Source of the DNA: Deltaproteobacteria bacterium
Lineage (GTDB): Bacteria > Desulfobacterota > Binatia > UBA9968 > JAJDTQ01
Reading direction: 5' to 3'
DNA: 38,237 nucleotides
NCBI GenBank assembly: GCA_028818775.1
Contig: JAPPNE010000121.1
Coordinates: forward strand, 1 to 38,237
The notes under the pieces are model-generated. The model was not told where the DNA came from and made no database searches. It saw only the letters and a list, made by a program, of their open reading frames with translations. Of this stretch, positions 21,654 through 30,071 are shown piece by piece (the first letter of the stretch is position 1; each line of letters starts with the position of its first letter). Made by a program: the position numbers and the translations under genes.

Positions 21654-22463
21654 CTAACGGAACTCTATGGCGGCGAGCCTGGAGAACCGGAACCGGCCGG
21701 CGACCCGCGGCAGGACCGTGAACTGGTGCAACGTGTACTCCATTTCGTAGTCGGAATGGGCGTAAACGCCGTCCATTGGCACCACCACCGTGTAGCCGTG
21801 GGCGCGCGCCGCCGTGGTGGCTGTGTAGAGCAGCGCGAAGTTGGCCGCACCGCCCAGAAACACCAGCGTGTCGGTCCCCCAATCTTCCAGCAGCGCCCGC
21901 AGCTCACCGCCGAGGAACTTGTCGTAGCCGTTGGGATAGAGCACCGGCTCTACGTCTCGCCGGGCGAGGGCCTGGGCCACCGCGCCGTCCGGCGTGCCCT
22001 TCTCCCACACCACCACCGTAAACACCACCGGAACGGACGCCGCCCGGGCCTTGTCGAGAAAGGCACGAGCCGGGCGGATCAGCGACTGCGCCGGCTGGGA
22101 CGGGGATTCGGCCTTGGTGTTCAGGTCGAGCACCACCACCGCCGTGCCGCGCGCCTCCAGCACCGCGGACTCCGGCTTGACCCGGTTGGGCGCGGCGCGT
22201 GGCGTGGACCGCTCCTCGTTGATGATCACCGTGGCGTCCAGCGACACCCCGCAGCGGGGGCAATAGCGCTCCTCCAGGAGCGCCCGCCCCTCCATGATCC
22301 GGTGGAACGGCCCCATGCGCCCGGGCGGCAGCAGCCGGGTCACGCAGGCCGCGCGCCAGTCTTCGCCGGCGGCGCACAGCCGGTGGCCGCAGGCGGCGCA
22401 TTGCACCCACTCCGCGCCCCGCTGCTCCACAAGCTCGAGATTTTCCCGCAACGGCCGGCTCAC
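21654..22463 (-). CDS. Fusion: acetone-carboxylase gamma-like zinc domain + isochorismatase-like hydrolase domain
   Basis: A 269-residue protein with two parts. Residues 15-85 follow the acetone carboxylase gamma subunit (PF08882): EWVQCAACGHRLC, a DW pair, then ERYCPRCGVSLD, giving zinc ligands C22, C25, C68 and C71. Residues about 105-260 follow the isochorismatase/cysteine-hydrolase fold: D113 (VVVLDLN), the VPVVFTVVVW strand and the LVFLGGAANFALLYTATTAARAHGYTVVVPMDGV end. The usual catalytic Cys is replaced by A210 (ANFAL). The usual Lys of the triad falls on a Pro/Asn stretch (YPNGYDKF). So normal amidase chemistry is doubtful; isochorismatases such as PhzD also lack the Cys. Its ATG overlaps the HyuB stop (ATGA), so it is coupled to the HyuA/HyuB pair as gamma is in acetone carboxylase operons. 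Confidence 0.82.
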   Translation of the reverse strand: MSRPLRENLELVEQRGAEWVQCAACGHRLCAAGEDWRAACVTRLLPPGRMGPFHRIMEGRALLEERYCPRCGVSLDATVIINEERSTPRAAPNRVKPESAVLEARGTAVVVLDLNTKAESPSQPAQSLIRPARAFLDKARAASVPVVFTVVVWEKGTPDGAVAQALARRDVEPVLYPNGYDKFLGGELRALLEDWGTDTLVFLGGAANFALLYTATTAARAHGYTVVVPMDGVYAHSDYEMEYTLHQFTVLPRVAGRFRFSRLAAIEFR

Positions 22464-24304
22464 GACCCGGCTCCGCGGTTCTCCGAAAGGCGCTGTCGCC
22501 GGATCTCCTCGGTCGCCTGGAAGTCCACGGCGAGGGAATCTGGGTCTATGACCACGCCGTAGACGTCGCGCGCGGTCTCCACCGACACCAGTTCGTCTTC
22601 CACGTCCTTCAGAACCGCGCGGGGGTCACGGTCCAACGGGCTGCCGTAGCCGCCGCCCATGCCCAAGGTGTAGTAGAGGACGTCGTCGGGCCTCAGCTCG
22701 AAGCTCGCGTAGGGCAGCACCCGCGGCGTGCCTCCCAGCTCGTCGAGGTTCTGCGGCACCCTGTTGGCGTGGAGCTTCTCACCCAGCGCGGTGCCCTCCA
22801 GGTGCACGAGGATGCTCGGCGCCCCGGGGTAGCCCCCGAAGATGCCGCGGCCGCCGTTGACGAGACCGGCCACGCCGAAGGCGACGCCTTCGATCTTGCC
22901 CTCCGGCGCCTTGTGCACCGAGAACGCCATCTCCGCGCCGGTGCCTCCGCGATAGCGGCCCGCTCCCTGCTGGTCCCTGGCATGGCGCCGGAACAGGAAC
23001 AGCATCGGGCAGTTCATTTCCAGCCACTCCACGTTGGGACAGGTCATGAAGTCGAGCTTGGTGGTGTCGACCCCGTCCATGGTGGCGCGGGCTCCGCTGC
23101 CGCTGAGGGGCGACATGGCCAGGCTCGTGGAATAGAACGCGCCGTGCTGGTTCACCCCCGACGTCCGCACCCGTCGCCCGCCCCAGATCCGCACCATGAT
23201 CTCGTCGCGCCACGCCTCGCTGCCCGCCAACATGCCGTTGAGCACCGATACCACCACGTACTTGGCGGTGGCGCCGCCCGAGGTGGTGTTGAGGGAGACC
23301 GGCGCCGGATGGGTGACGTTCACCAGGGTCCCCGGCGGCGCGATGGTCTCGATGGGCCGGAACAGCCCGTGGTTGCGGGGGAAATCGTAGGCCACGGTCT
23401 CCACGATGCCTTCGAAGCAGGTGCCGAAGGTGGCGTGGTAAGGCAGGTTGACGCCGACGCTCGCCTGGGGGTCGGTGCCGGTGAAGTCGAAGACCATGCG
23501 GCTGCCCTGCTTCTTCAGGGTCAGCCGGACGGTCCACGAGCCCTCCCTGGACTCGATGGCGGCGCTGTCGCTCCACTCGCCGTCCGGGATCGCCTCCAGG
23601 CGCTTGCGCAGCGCGCGCTCGGAGTAGTCGATCATCTGGGCGGCCACGGCGTCCATGAGGTCGACGCCGTGGTGGCCGTAGAACTGCCTCATGCGCGACT
23701 TGGCCACGCTGTGGCCGGCAAGCTGGCAGTTGATGTCCAGCGCCACCATGTCGGGACGCCGGGTCATGTTGATGAGGGTGTCGAACACGTCCTTGCGCAG
23801 GTTGCCGCGGTCCACCAGCTTGATGCCGGGAATGCGCAGGCCCTCGTGACAGATCTCCTTGGCCTCGGGGGAATCGCCGCCCGGGGACATGGCGCCGATG
23901 TCCATCACGTGGACGAACGACGCGCTCCACGCGATCAGACGCCCCTCCACGTGGATGGGGGAGATGAGGTAGACATCGGATTGGTGCACCGCGGAGACGT
24001 AGGGGTCGTTCAGGAGGAACACGTCGTCCTCGTGCACGCCGTCGTATTCGGCGAAGCGCTCGATGATCCACTTCACCGTGAAGCCGGCGCAGGCCACGTG
24101 CCAGGGCATGGACTCGCCGGTGGCGAGGATCTCGCCGTCGGCCCGGTAGAGCGAGGCCATGTAGTCGTGCATCTGGGTGGTGTTGACCGTTCCGCCGACC
24201 CGCTCGATGGTGGCGCCCATCTCCTTGGCGATGCGCTGGAGCCGGTGCGAGAGGATCTCGAAGGTCACCGGATCCACGGTGCTGCCGCTATCGTTGCGCT
24301 CCAT
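22460..24304 (-). CDS. Hydantoinase B / acetone carboxylase alpha-like subunit
   Basis: A 614-residue HyuB-type protein (PF02538). Family blocks include DPVTFEILSHRLQRIAKEMGATIERV, an HDYMASLYRADGEILATG segment, LLNDPYVSAVHQSDVYLI and DFTGTDPQASVGVNLP. GAGRYRGGTGAEMAF and the LGMGGGYGSPLDRDP ending follow. In hydantoinases and acetone or acetophenone carboxylases this subunit carries out the second half-reaction: ring opening, or carboxylation of a phosphoenol-type intermediate. It is shorter than acetone carboxylase alpha (about 775 residues). It overlaps HyuA by 17 bp upstream and the gamma-isochorismatase gene by 4 bp downstream, so the three are translationally coupled and probably form one complex. 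Confidence 0.93.
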   Translation of the reverse strand: MERNDSGSTVDPVTFEILSHRLQRIAKEMGATIERVGGTVNTTQMHDYMASLYRADGEILATGESMPWHVACAGFTVKWIIERFAEYDGVHEDDVFLLNDPYVSAVHQSDVYLISPIHVEGRLIAWSASFVHVMDIGAMSPGGDSPEAKEICHEGLRIPGIKLVDRGNLRKDVFDTLINMTRRPDMVALDINCQLAGHSVAKSRMRQFYGHHGVDLMDAVAAQMIDYSERALRKRLEAIPDGEWSDSAAIESREGSWTVRLTLKKQGSRMVFDFTGTDPQASVGVNLPYHATFGTCFEGIVETVAYDFPRNHGLFRPIETIAPPGTLVNVTHPAPVSLNTTSGGATAKYVVVSVLNGMLAGSEAWRDEIMVRIWGGRRVRTSGVNQHGAFYSTSLAMSPLSGSGARATMDGVDTTKLDFMTCPNVEWLEMNCPMLFLFRRHARDQQGAGRYRGGTGAEMAFSVHKAPEGKIEGVAFGVAGLVNGGRGIFGGYPGAPSILVHLEGTALGEKLHANRVPQNLDELGGTPRVLPYASFELRPDDVLYYTLGMGGGYGSPLDRDPRAVLKDVEDELVSVETARDVYGVVIDPDSLAVDFQATEEIRRQRLSENRGAGS

Positions 24305-26435
24305 CGTCCTCCCTCCTGGAAAGGGTCGCGCGCGACCCCACCGTGATGCGGACGTTGCCCAGTTCGTCCATCACCGCCCGGTCGCCCGGGTTGATCAGGA
24401 TGGTCGTGATGGGTGTCTCGATGACACCGGGTTCGGCGATGACCATGCCCGGGCGCATCCGTGCGACATCGTAGAGCACGGTGGGCGCGAAGTCGCCGAA
24501 CTCCTCGAAATAGACCGGCCGGGTGCCCTTGCGGGCGGCCGATGCCTCGCCGCCGCCCTCCAACGCGCGCAGGGCAGGCTTGGGCAGCGCCCCCGAGCCG
24601 GTGACCCGCAACGTGACGATCTCCCGCCCGGCGGCCCGGTAGGCGGAACCCTTCCCGTAGGCGGCCTCGTAGAGACCGTCGAAGCGCGTGTACACGGCTT
24701 CGAGGTCCTCGTCGGTCAGGGGCGCCTCGCCCGGCGGGATCGGCACGTTGATCTCGTGGACCTGGTAGCGGTAGCGCATGTCCACGCTCCGCGCCAGGGT
24801 GATGTCATCATCGCCGAAACCCGCGTCCTCCAGGCTGCGGCGCACCTTGGCCAGGACCGGGGAGAATGACGCGTTCAGACGGTCCGGGGGCACCGGCACC
24901 AGGGAGCGGTCGGAGACCCCCTCCTCGTACACGACGTCCGAGGCCACCAGGCCCACGGCGCCGTGGACCGAGGCGGTCACCGGGACCACCACCTGCTCGA
25001 TGCCCAACTCGGCCGCGAACCGCCCTGCATGCACGGGGCAGGCACCGCCGAAGGCGAACATCGTGTCGCCTCGGGGGTCGTGTCCCCTCTGGATGGTGGC
25101 GTTGCGGATAAGGTCGCTCATCTGGGCGTTGACGATGCGGTGGATGGCGCCGGCCGCCTCGGTAACGCTCATGCCCAGGGGCTCGGCCACCTTCTCCGCC
25201 ACGGCCCGGCGCGCCGCCTCCACGTCGAGGGCAATCTGTCCGCCGAGGAAATACTCGGGGTTCAGGTAACCGAGGATCAGGCTCGCGTCGGTGACCGTGG
25301 GCTCGGTGCCGCCGCGGTTGTAACACACCGGCCCGGGGCTGGCGCCGGCGCCTCGCGGACCGACCTTGAGGAGGCCCGTCCCCTCCTCGATCCAGGCGAT
25401 GCTGCCACCGCCGGCGCCGATGGACTCCACCCAGATCTTGGGGGACAAGAGACGGTAGCGCAGGAAGACGGGCTGGTAGTCCCGCTCCATGACGGCGTCG
25501 CGGATGATGCCGACCTTGAAGGTGGTGCCGCCCATGTCCGCGGCCACGATGTGGTCGATGCCGGTCAAACCGCCCATGTAGCGGCACGCCGCGACCCCGG
25601 CCGCGGGGCCCGACTCGATGGTGCCCACGGCCTTGCGCACCGAATCGTCCACCCCCAGGACGCCGCCGTAAGCCTGCATGACCAACGGCTCGCGCTGAAG
25701 TCCGCGGTCGCGCAGCAGCGCGCGCAGGTCGTTCAGGTACGCGCTGATCCTCGGGCCGATGTAGGCATTGAACACCGTGGTGGCCGTGCGTTCGTACTCC
25801 CCCTGGAAGGACGCCGCCTCGCTGGAGAGCGTGACGAAGAGGTCCGGGTAGCGCTGCCGCAACAGCTTCCCGAGCAGCCGCTCATGGCAATCGTTGGCGA
25901 TGGACCAGATAAGCGACACCGCCACGGACTCGACGCCGTTGTCCACGAGCTTGCGGATGGCGTCCTCGGCCTCGGCTTCATCCAGGCCCACGAGCACGTC
26001 GCCCTCGAAGTCCACGCGCTCGTTGACCTCGGCGATGCGCCGCTTGGGCACGAGGGGGTCCGGCTTGGTCAGGGCCGCCATGTGGTGGGCCTCGGACTCG
26101 GGGAGTCCGGCCACCACGCCGCCGCGCATCATCAGGATGGTGTCGCCGAACCCGGCGGTGGCGATGAGCCCGGTGCGCGCGCCGCTGCGCGTGATCAGCG
26201 TGTTATCGCCAATGGTGCACGCGTGGTAGAAGAGCCGGGTGGCCTGCAGCAACCCGCGTTCGTCCTCCATGCCGAGGTTGCGCGCCGCGTCGCGCACGGC
26301 GTCCAGCACGCCCAGCGCAAAGTTCCGCGGCGTCGAGGACGCCTTGCCCAGGGTCATGCCCCCCTCGCCGCTCACCGCGACACAATCGGTGAACGTGCCT
26401 CCGATGTCGACGCCGACGATGTAGTTGTCGTTCAC
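24288..26435 (-). CDS. Hydantoinase A / acetone carboxylase beta-like ATPase subunit
   Basis: A 715-residue HyuA-type protein (PF05378 + PF01968). It opens with YIVGVDIGGTFTDCVAV, the acetate/sugar-kinase-like phosphate loop. It also has YRTGLIA-like RTGLIATAGFGD, SGPAAGVAACRYMGG, AADMGGTTFKVGI, SIGAGGGSIAWIEEG and the FGGACPVHAGRFAAELGIEQVVVP end blocks. This subunit activates the substrate by ATP-dependent phosphorylation for hydrolysis or carboxylation. The start is GTG at 26435; it lies within one arm of a diverged repeat element, and no good ribosome-binding site is visible. It is the second gene after the ABC binding protein. Hydantoinase, 5-oxoprolinase and ketone carboxylase activity cannot be told apart by sequence alone, but the linked gamma domain favours a carboxylase-like role. 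Confidence 0.93.
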   Translation of the reverse strand: MNDNYIVGVDIGGTFTDCVAVSGEGGMTLGKASSTPRNFALGVLDAVRDAARNLGMEDERGLLQATRLFYHACTIGDNTLITRSGARTGLIATAGFGDTILMMRGGVVAGLPESEAHHMAALTKPDPLVPKRRIAEVNERVDFEGDVLVGLDEAEAEDAIRKLVDNGVESVAVSLIWSIANDCHERLLGKLLRQRYPDLFVTLSSEAASFQGEYERTATTVFNAYIGPRISAYLNDLRALLRDRGLQREPLVMQAYGGVLGVDDSVRKAVGTIESGPAAGVAACRYMGGLTGIDHIVAADMGGTTFKVGIIRDAVMERDYQPVFLRYRLLSPKIWVESIGAGGGSIAWIEEGTGLLKVGPRGAGASPGPVCYNRGGTEPTVTDASLILGYLNPEYFLGGQIALDVEAARRAVAEKVAEPLGMSVTEAAGAIHRIVNAQMSDLIRNATIQRGHDPRGDTMFAFGGACPVHAGRFAAELGIEQVVVPVTASVHGAVGLVASDVVYEEGVSDRSLVPVPPDRLNASFSPVLAKVRRSLEDAGFGDDDITLARSVDMRYRYQVHEINVPIPPGEAPLTDEDLEAVYTRFDGLYEAAYGKGSAYRAAGREIVTLRVTGSGALPKPALRALEGGGEASAARKGTRPVYFEEFGDFAPTVLYDVARMRPGMVIAEPGVIETPITTILINPGDRAVMDELGNVRITVGSRATLSRREDDGAQR

Positions 26436-26490
26436 GCTCGTGTCCCGGCTACACGGCCGAGGGGACAGGCATTTACGGGACGCGACACTA
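26434..26490. repeat. Diverged short relative of the 161 bp palindromic element
   Basis: The arm at 26471-26490, read on the minus strand, matches the left end of the 8975-9135 element at 17 of 20 positions (TAGTGTCGCGTCCCGTAAAT against TAGTGTCGTGTTCCGTAATT). The opposite arm (26434-26447) matches at 10 of 14. The internal part is much shorter. It fills the 52 bp between the ABC binding-protein stop and hyuA and covers the hyuA GTG start. Confidence 0.5.
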
Positions 26491-27600
26491 GTTCCCGCGC
26501 AACTTCTTGGCGAGCTTGCGGGAGACCTTCTGGTAGAAGTACGCGTTCTTCACCACGTTCTGGTCGGTGCCGAAGTAGATCTTGGCACCGGCGGCGCGCT
26601 TGCTCTCCACCAGCTTGTTGAGCTGCGAACCTTCGCGGAACGGCGAATCACGCCCGATGACCTTCCAGATGGTGTCCTGTCCCTGCTTGGTCAACGTGTA
26701 AACGGCGAGGAGCTTCGCGAGATTGGGATGCGCGCTCGTCTTCGGCACGCTGACCTCGCTCGCGGTGCCCGACATGAAATCGTCCATGGTGGCGAAATCC
26801 ACCGGCCCCCCCTTGGCCTTGAGCCGGGAATAGGCCACCGGCTTGGTGTCGAAGGCGAAGATCGGGAACTCGCCCGTGGCCACGCGATTGTGCACGCCCG
26901 TGCGCGTGGTGCCGATGATGGTGCCGTTGGCTACCATGGCGTCGACGATCCGGGTGGCTTCCTCCTCACCCAAATGGATCGCCGCCTCGACCCAGCCGAC
27001 GGCAAAGACCGTGGTGCCGATCTTGCCCTTGTACTTGGGGTCGGTGAAGTCCTTGTACGACTTCGGCAGGTCCCCGGCCTTCACCAGGTTGGTGTTGTAA
27101 CCGATCACGTGGATGGCCGCGCCGTTGACCACCGCGGCGCCGTTGATGCCGATCTCCTCGTCCTTCAGGCCGGGCACGAGGTTCTTCCAGTCCACTCTCA
27201 GGAGCGCCCCGGCCTTGTCGGAAGGAATCTGCTGGCGCGAGGGGGCGAAGAAGATGTCGGTGCTGGCGGTGCGCCCGGTCTTGACCTCGTCGATCAGCCG
27301 CGGCATCAGCTTCGACGCGCTCGGTCCGGGAGTCGCCTTGAGGCGCACGTTGATGCCGTAGGTGTTGTTCAGCCCCTTTTCGAGGGCCGCCATGAGTTGC
27401 GGCGAGTGCCAATCGCCCGATCCGAAGACGTTCAACTCGCCTTCCTTTTGCGCCGCGGCGACGAGTTGCTTCAGCGCGTCGCCACCCGACTGAGCCACCG
27501 CCCCGCCGACGAATGCCAGAACCATACCGGCCGCCATGGTCACGACGGCGGCGCGCCGCCAAAAAAGACCCCGATCAAACAGCCCGGAAAGAACCTTCAT
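26488..27600 (-). CDS. ABC transporter substrate-binding protein (Fe(III)/thiamine type, PF13416-like)
   Basis: A 370-residue periplasmic binding protein. A signal sequence with an Arg-rich start (WRRAAVVTMAAGMVLAFVGGAVAQ) is followed by LVAAAQKEGELNVFGSGDWHSPQLMAALEKGLNNTYGINVRLKATPG. That is the typical opening of FutA/AfuA-like and related SBPs. No tyrosine-rich iron site is obvious, so organic substrates are as likely as iron. GGGAGGTAACGACC precedes the ATG at 27600, with a promoter about 60-80 bp upstream. It leads a minus-strand group that continues with HyuA, HyuB, the gamma-isochorismatase fusion and a two-domain permease. Uptake and processing of one compound is a reasonable inference. 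Confidence 0.9.
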   Translation of the reverse strand: MKVLSGLFDRGLFWRRAAVVTMAAGMVLAFVGGAVAQSGGDALKQLVAAAQKEGELNVFGSGDWHSPQLMAALEKGLNNTYGINVRLKATPGPSASKLMPRLIDEVKTGRTASTDIFFAPSRQQIPSDKAGALLRVDWKNLVPGLKDEEIGINGAAVVNGAAIHVIGYNTNLVKAGDLPKSYKDFTDPKYKGKIGTTVFAVGWVEAAIHLGEEEATRIVDAMVANGTIIGTTRTGVHNRVATGEFPIFAFDTKPVAYSRLKAKGGPVDFATMDDFMSGTASEVSVPKTSAHPNLAKLLAVYTLTKQGQDTIWKVIGRDSPFREGSQLNKLVESKRAAGAKIYFGTDQNVVKNAYFYQKVSRKLAKKLRGN

Positions 27601-27654
27601 GGTCGTTACCTCCCAGAGTCACTGCGGCCTTCCACGCTTCAAGAGACTGGGCTA

Positions 27655-27684
27655 TGCATATTTTGAGCGGGGACGCGTTGTCAA
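27655..27684 (-). promoter_or_regulatory. Promoter of the ABC / HyuAB operon
   Basis: On the minus strand: TTGACA (27684-27679), an 18 nt spacer and TATGCA (27660-27655), in the 154 bp gap before the binding-protein gene. A second exact TTGACA lies about 29 nt further upstream on the same strand with no clear -10. The stretch is noticeably more AT-rich than its surroundings. Confidence 0.5.
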
Positions 27685-27754
27685 CAGTGACCCTGTTGGC
27701 GGCGATGTCAACGTAGGCTGTTTCAAGATCGGATTTTGAATCAGCCTGCGCTTG

Positions 27755-28207
27755 TCACGCTCGATACGGCTTCGGCGGCTGAGGGTTGTTCGCGGGATTC
27801 GTGTCGTGCTTCGCCATGGCGGCCACCGCGGCCCCGCCCACCAAGGGCCGCAACTCCGCTTCCAGGGCGTCGGCCTTGGCCTTGGAGTAGACTTCCTCGC
27901 TGTTCACGTAGAGCGTGAAGGACTTGAGGTACTTCGCTTTCTTGATCGGGTCCTCGATGGTGGCCCTGGTCCAGGCGTAGAGAGGATACTTGTCGACGCC
28001 TTCCCGCTCGGCTTCGGCGCAATAGCCGGCGAAGGCATCGTACTGGCATTGCAGCGCCGCGTTGTGCCGGCCCAGTATGTCCCGCAGCCGATCGAGGTCC
28101 GGATGGTCGTCCCCTGCCTTGGCCGCCTCGGCGACATCGTCGGCCAGAGTGATGCGCAACTGATATTGCCACTGGCGGGTTGCCGCCCCGGAAGTATTCT
28201 CCGACAT
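27755..28207 (-). CDS. Hypothetical protein, soluble, helical
   Basis: A 150-residue protein that I do not recognise. It has no signal peptide, membrane segment or known motif. It is charged and looks alpha-helical, with a YQLRITLADDVAEAAKAGD start and an aromatic middle (YDAFAGYCAEAEREG, YPLYAWTRATIEDPIKKAKYLKSF). It ends in a proline-rich disordered tail (NPANNPQPPKPYRA). The start is the ATG at 28207, with CGGAGGAAC about 7 nt upstream. It is third in a minus-strand series after a methyltransferase and an MFS transporter, 63 bp from the latter. Codon use and base composition match the neighbours, and the clear ribosome-binding site supports a real gene. Confidence 0.75.
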   Translation of the reverse strand: MSENTSGAATRQWQYQLRITLADDVAEAAKAGDDHPDLDRLRDILGRHNAALQCQYDAFAGYCAEAEREGVDKYPLYAWTRATIEDPIKKAKYLKSFTLYVNSEEVYSKAKADALEAELRPLVGGAAVAAMAKHDTNPANNPQPPKPYRA

Positions 28208-28270
28208 GGCTCGTTCCTCCGGTTCCGAGTCTCCCATGAAGGGGCTGCCGCCTCAATCCATGCTTCGCCT

Positions 28271-29446
28271 TCAGTCCCGCCCCAGCGTCTCCCTGGCCAC
28301 GAACGCCAGCCCGGCCGCGGCAGCCAGCAGGACAGGGGCGTAGAACAGGAACGCCCTGCCGGCACTGAAGGTGTCGGCGAGCCAGCCGCCCACCAGCGGA
28401 CCCATGACCCCGCCGGACTCGCCCACGGTGCGGCGCAGGCCCTGGAGCCGGCCCCGGGCGCTCTCGGGGATCACGTCGTAGGTGGACACCGACAGCGCCC
28501 CCAGGGACATGCCCTGGGCGAGGCCGATGAGCACCATGATCGCCACCAGTTGGGGCAGGGTCGAGGCGAACGGCAAGGCCAGGAACGCGATGCCCGGGAG
28601 CGCGGTGCTGGGGACGCTGGCGTACTTGCGGCCCACGCGGTCGGTGATGAACCCGGCGGGCAGGATCATGAGCAGGACGAACAGCCCGGAGACGCCGAAC
28701 AGGCTCCCCACCCGAGCCGCGGAGAAGCCCAGCTCCACCCCGGCGAAGAGCGGCAGCATGCCCTGCAGGGTGGTGCGGTACATCTGCATGCTGAAGGTGG
28801 CGATCACCAGCACCACGAAAGTGGCGCGCAGGTGCGGCAATACGTCCGACACCTTTCCCCACCAGGCGATCTTGCCGACCTGGCCCCGGACCTCGTCGCG
28901 GCGCGCCAAGAGTCCGGTCAGGAACACCAGCGCGGCCCCGGCCGCGTACGCCAGGAACACCATGCGGAACCCCACCCACTGGGCGACGACTCCGCCGGCT
29001 ACCGGGCCGATGGCCGTACCCGCGGACTTGACCCCCATGAAGCCGCTGAGGAGACGCCCGCGCTGGTGCTGTCCCACCATCTCGACACCGGAGACTTCCC
29101 GCGCCATGCTCCAGACGCTGTCGCCGACGCCGGCCAGAAACTGCCCGAGAAAGAGCAGCACGAACCAGGGCGTGACCGCCGTGGTGAAGGCGCCGCACAG
29201 CACCAGGGCGCTTCCCGCCAGCATGGCGGCCTTGGCGCCGTAGCGGTCGATGAGCAGGCCCGCGGGAATAAGGACAATGGTGCGCCCCAGGGCATGGGCG
29301 GTCACCACCTGCACGGCAAGCCCGGCGGACACGCCGAATGATGCAGCCAGGAGCGGGATGGTCGGGAACACCATCCCGTGCCCCAGGCTCATGAGCAGGA
29401 CCGTGCCGTAGAGGAGCGCCAGACTGCCGGGCCGTGCGCCCGTCAT
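28271..29446 (-). CDS. MFS transporter
   Basis: A 391-residue major facilitator protein with about 12 hydrophobic segments. The loop 2-3 signature is in GLLIDRYGAKAAMLAGSALVL and repeated as GFITDRVGRKYASVPSTAL in the second half. Helix 4-5 contains VWSMAREVSGVEMVGQHQRGRLLSGFMGVKSAGTAIGPVAGG. It resembles drug or metabolite exporters of the multidrug type. The start is taken as the ATG at 29446, just before the first membrane helix, with GAGG about 12 nt upstream. An in-frame ATG at 29494 overlaps the end of the methyltransferase gene and is an alternative. The substrate is unknown. Confidence 0.88.
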   Translation of the reverse strand: MTGARPGSLALLYGTVLLMSLGHGMVFPTIPLLAASFGVSAGLAVQVVTAHALGRTIVLIPAGLLIDRYGAKAAMLAGSALVLCGAFTTAVTPWFVLLFLGQFLAGVGDSVWSMAREVSGVEMVGQHQRGRLLSGFMGVKSAGTAIGPVAGGVVAQWVGFRMVFLAYAAGAALVFLTGLLARRDEVRGQVGKIAWWGKVSDVLPHLRATFVVLVIATFSMQMYRTTLQGMLPLFAGVELGFSAARVGSLFGVSGLFVLLMILPAGFITDRVGRKYASVPSTALPGIAFLALPFASTLPQLVAIMVLIGLAQGMSLGALSVSTYDVIPESARGRLQGLRRTVGESGGVMGPLVGGWLADTFSAGRAFLFYAPVLLAAAAGLAFVARETLGRD

Positions 29447-29474
29447 TGGGAAAGAACCTCGGGGCCGGCGGGAC

Positions 29475-30071
29475 TCAGGGTTTGGAGCCTCCATAAAGGG
29501 AGAGGCCGGAGCTCTTCTGGTGGCACGCCACGTCCTGGAAGCCCGCGCTCCGGAACCAAGCGAGCTGATCGTCCATGGTGGCCGATCCGCGATCGAGGTT
29601 GAAGAAATGCCCGCCGGAGCGCAGCCGCCCGAAGATCTCCTGGTAGACGTCCCCGATGATCTCTCCCACCCGGACGTTGTGGATGGCGTTGCACGACACC
29701 ACGAGGTCGAACTCGCCGTCGGCCGCGCGGCTCCAGTCCTTCTTGCTGAAGTCCGAGATGACGTACTCGAACCGTCCCGCGAGGTCCTTCATGCGTTCGC
29801 TGCCGAGGTCGGCCATGGCCGCGGAGCCGTCATGGCACACCGCCGTGGCCCGGGGAAAGGATTCCAGGAGAAATTTGCTGAGCGCACCGTAGCCGCACCC
29901 GACGTCCATGAACCGGAAGGCATCCCCGCTCTCGAACGGTATCAGCTCCGCGATAAGCGCGAACTGGCGGGCCCGCAACGTTTCGTTGCGCCGCTGGCGT
30001 TGAGCCCAATCCTCGACGTATTCCGGGGAATTCCAATCATGCTGCCGGAGCGGGTCGGTGATCTGTGCCAT
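29475..30071 (-). CDS. Class I SAM-dependent methyltransferase
   Basis: A 198-residue protein with a Rossmann-like methyltransferase fold. Motif I is FRFMDVGCGYG (residues 53-62). An acidic residue follows the second strand (CHDGSAAM), FEYVISDFSK is motif II-like, and FDLVVSCNAIHNV is the post-motif strand. The LRSGGHFFNLDRG loop and a short C-terminal FRSAGFQDVACHQK end complete the fold. It methylates an unknown small molecule. The start is the ATG at 30071; a GGAGG lies 13 nt upstream, somewhat far. It heads the minus-strand series methyltransferase - MFS - hypothetical. It is divergent from the sensor kinase, so the 195 bp between them should hold promoters in both directions, but I see none that is convincing. 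Confidence 0.85.
   Translation of the reverse strand: MAQITDPLRQHDWNSPEYVEDWAQRQRRNETLRARQFALIAELIPFESGDAFRFMDVGCGYGALSKFLLESFPRATAVCHDGSAAMADLGSERMKDLAGRFEYVISDFSKKDWSRAADGEFDLVVSCNAIHNVRVGEIIGDVYQEIFGRLRSGGHFFNLDRGSATMDDQLAWFRSAGFQDVACHQKSSGLSLYGGSKP

Noticed and set aside
19717-21657. 646-codon plus-strand frame opposite the ABC permease
   Set aside because: Same shadow effect; the opposite strand encodes two clear BPD permease domains.
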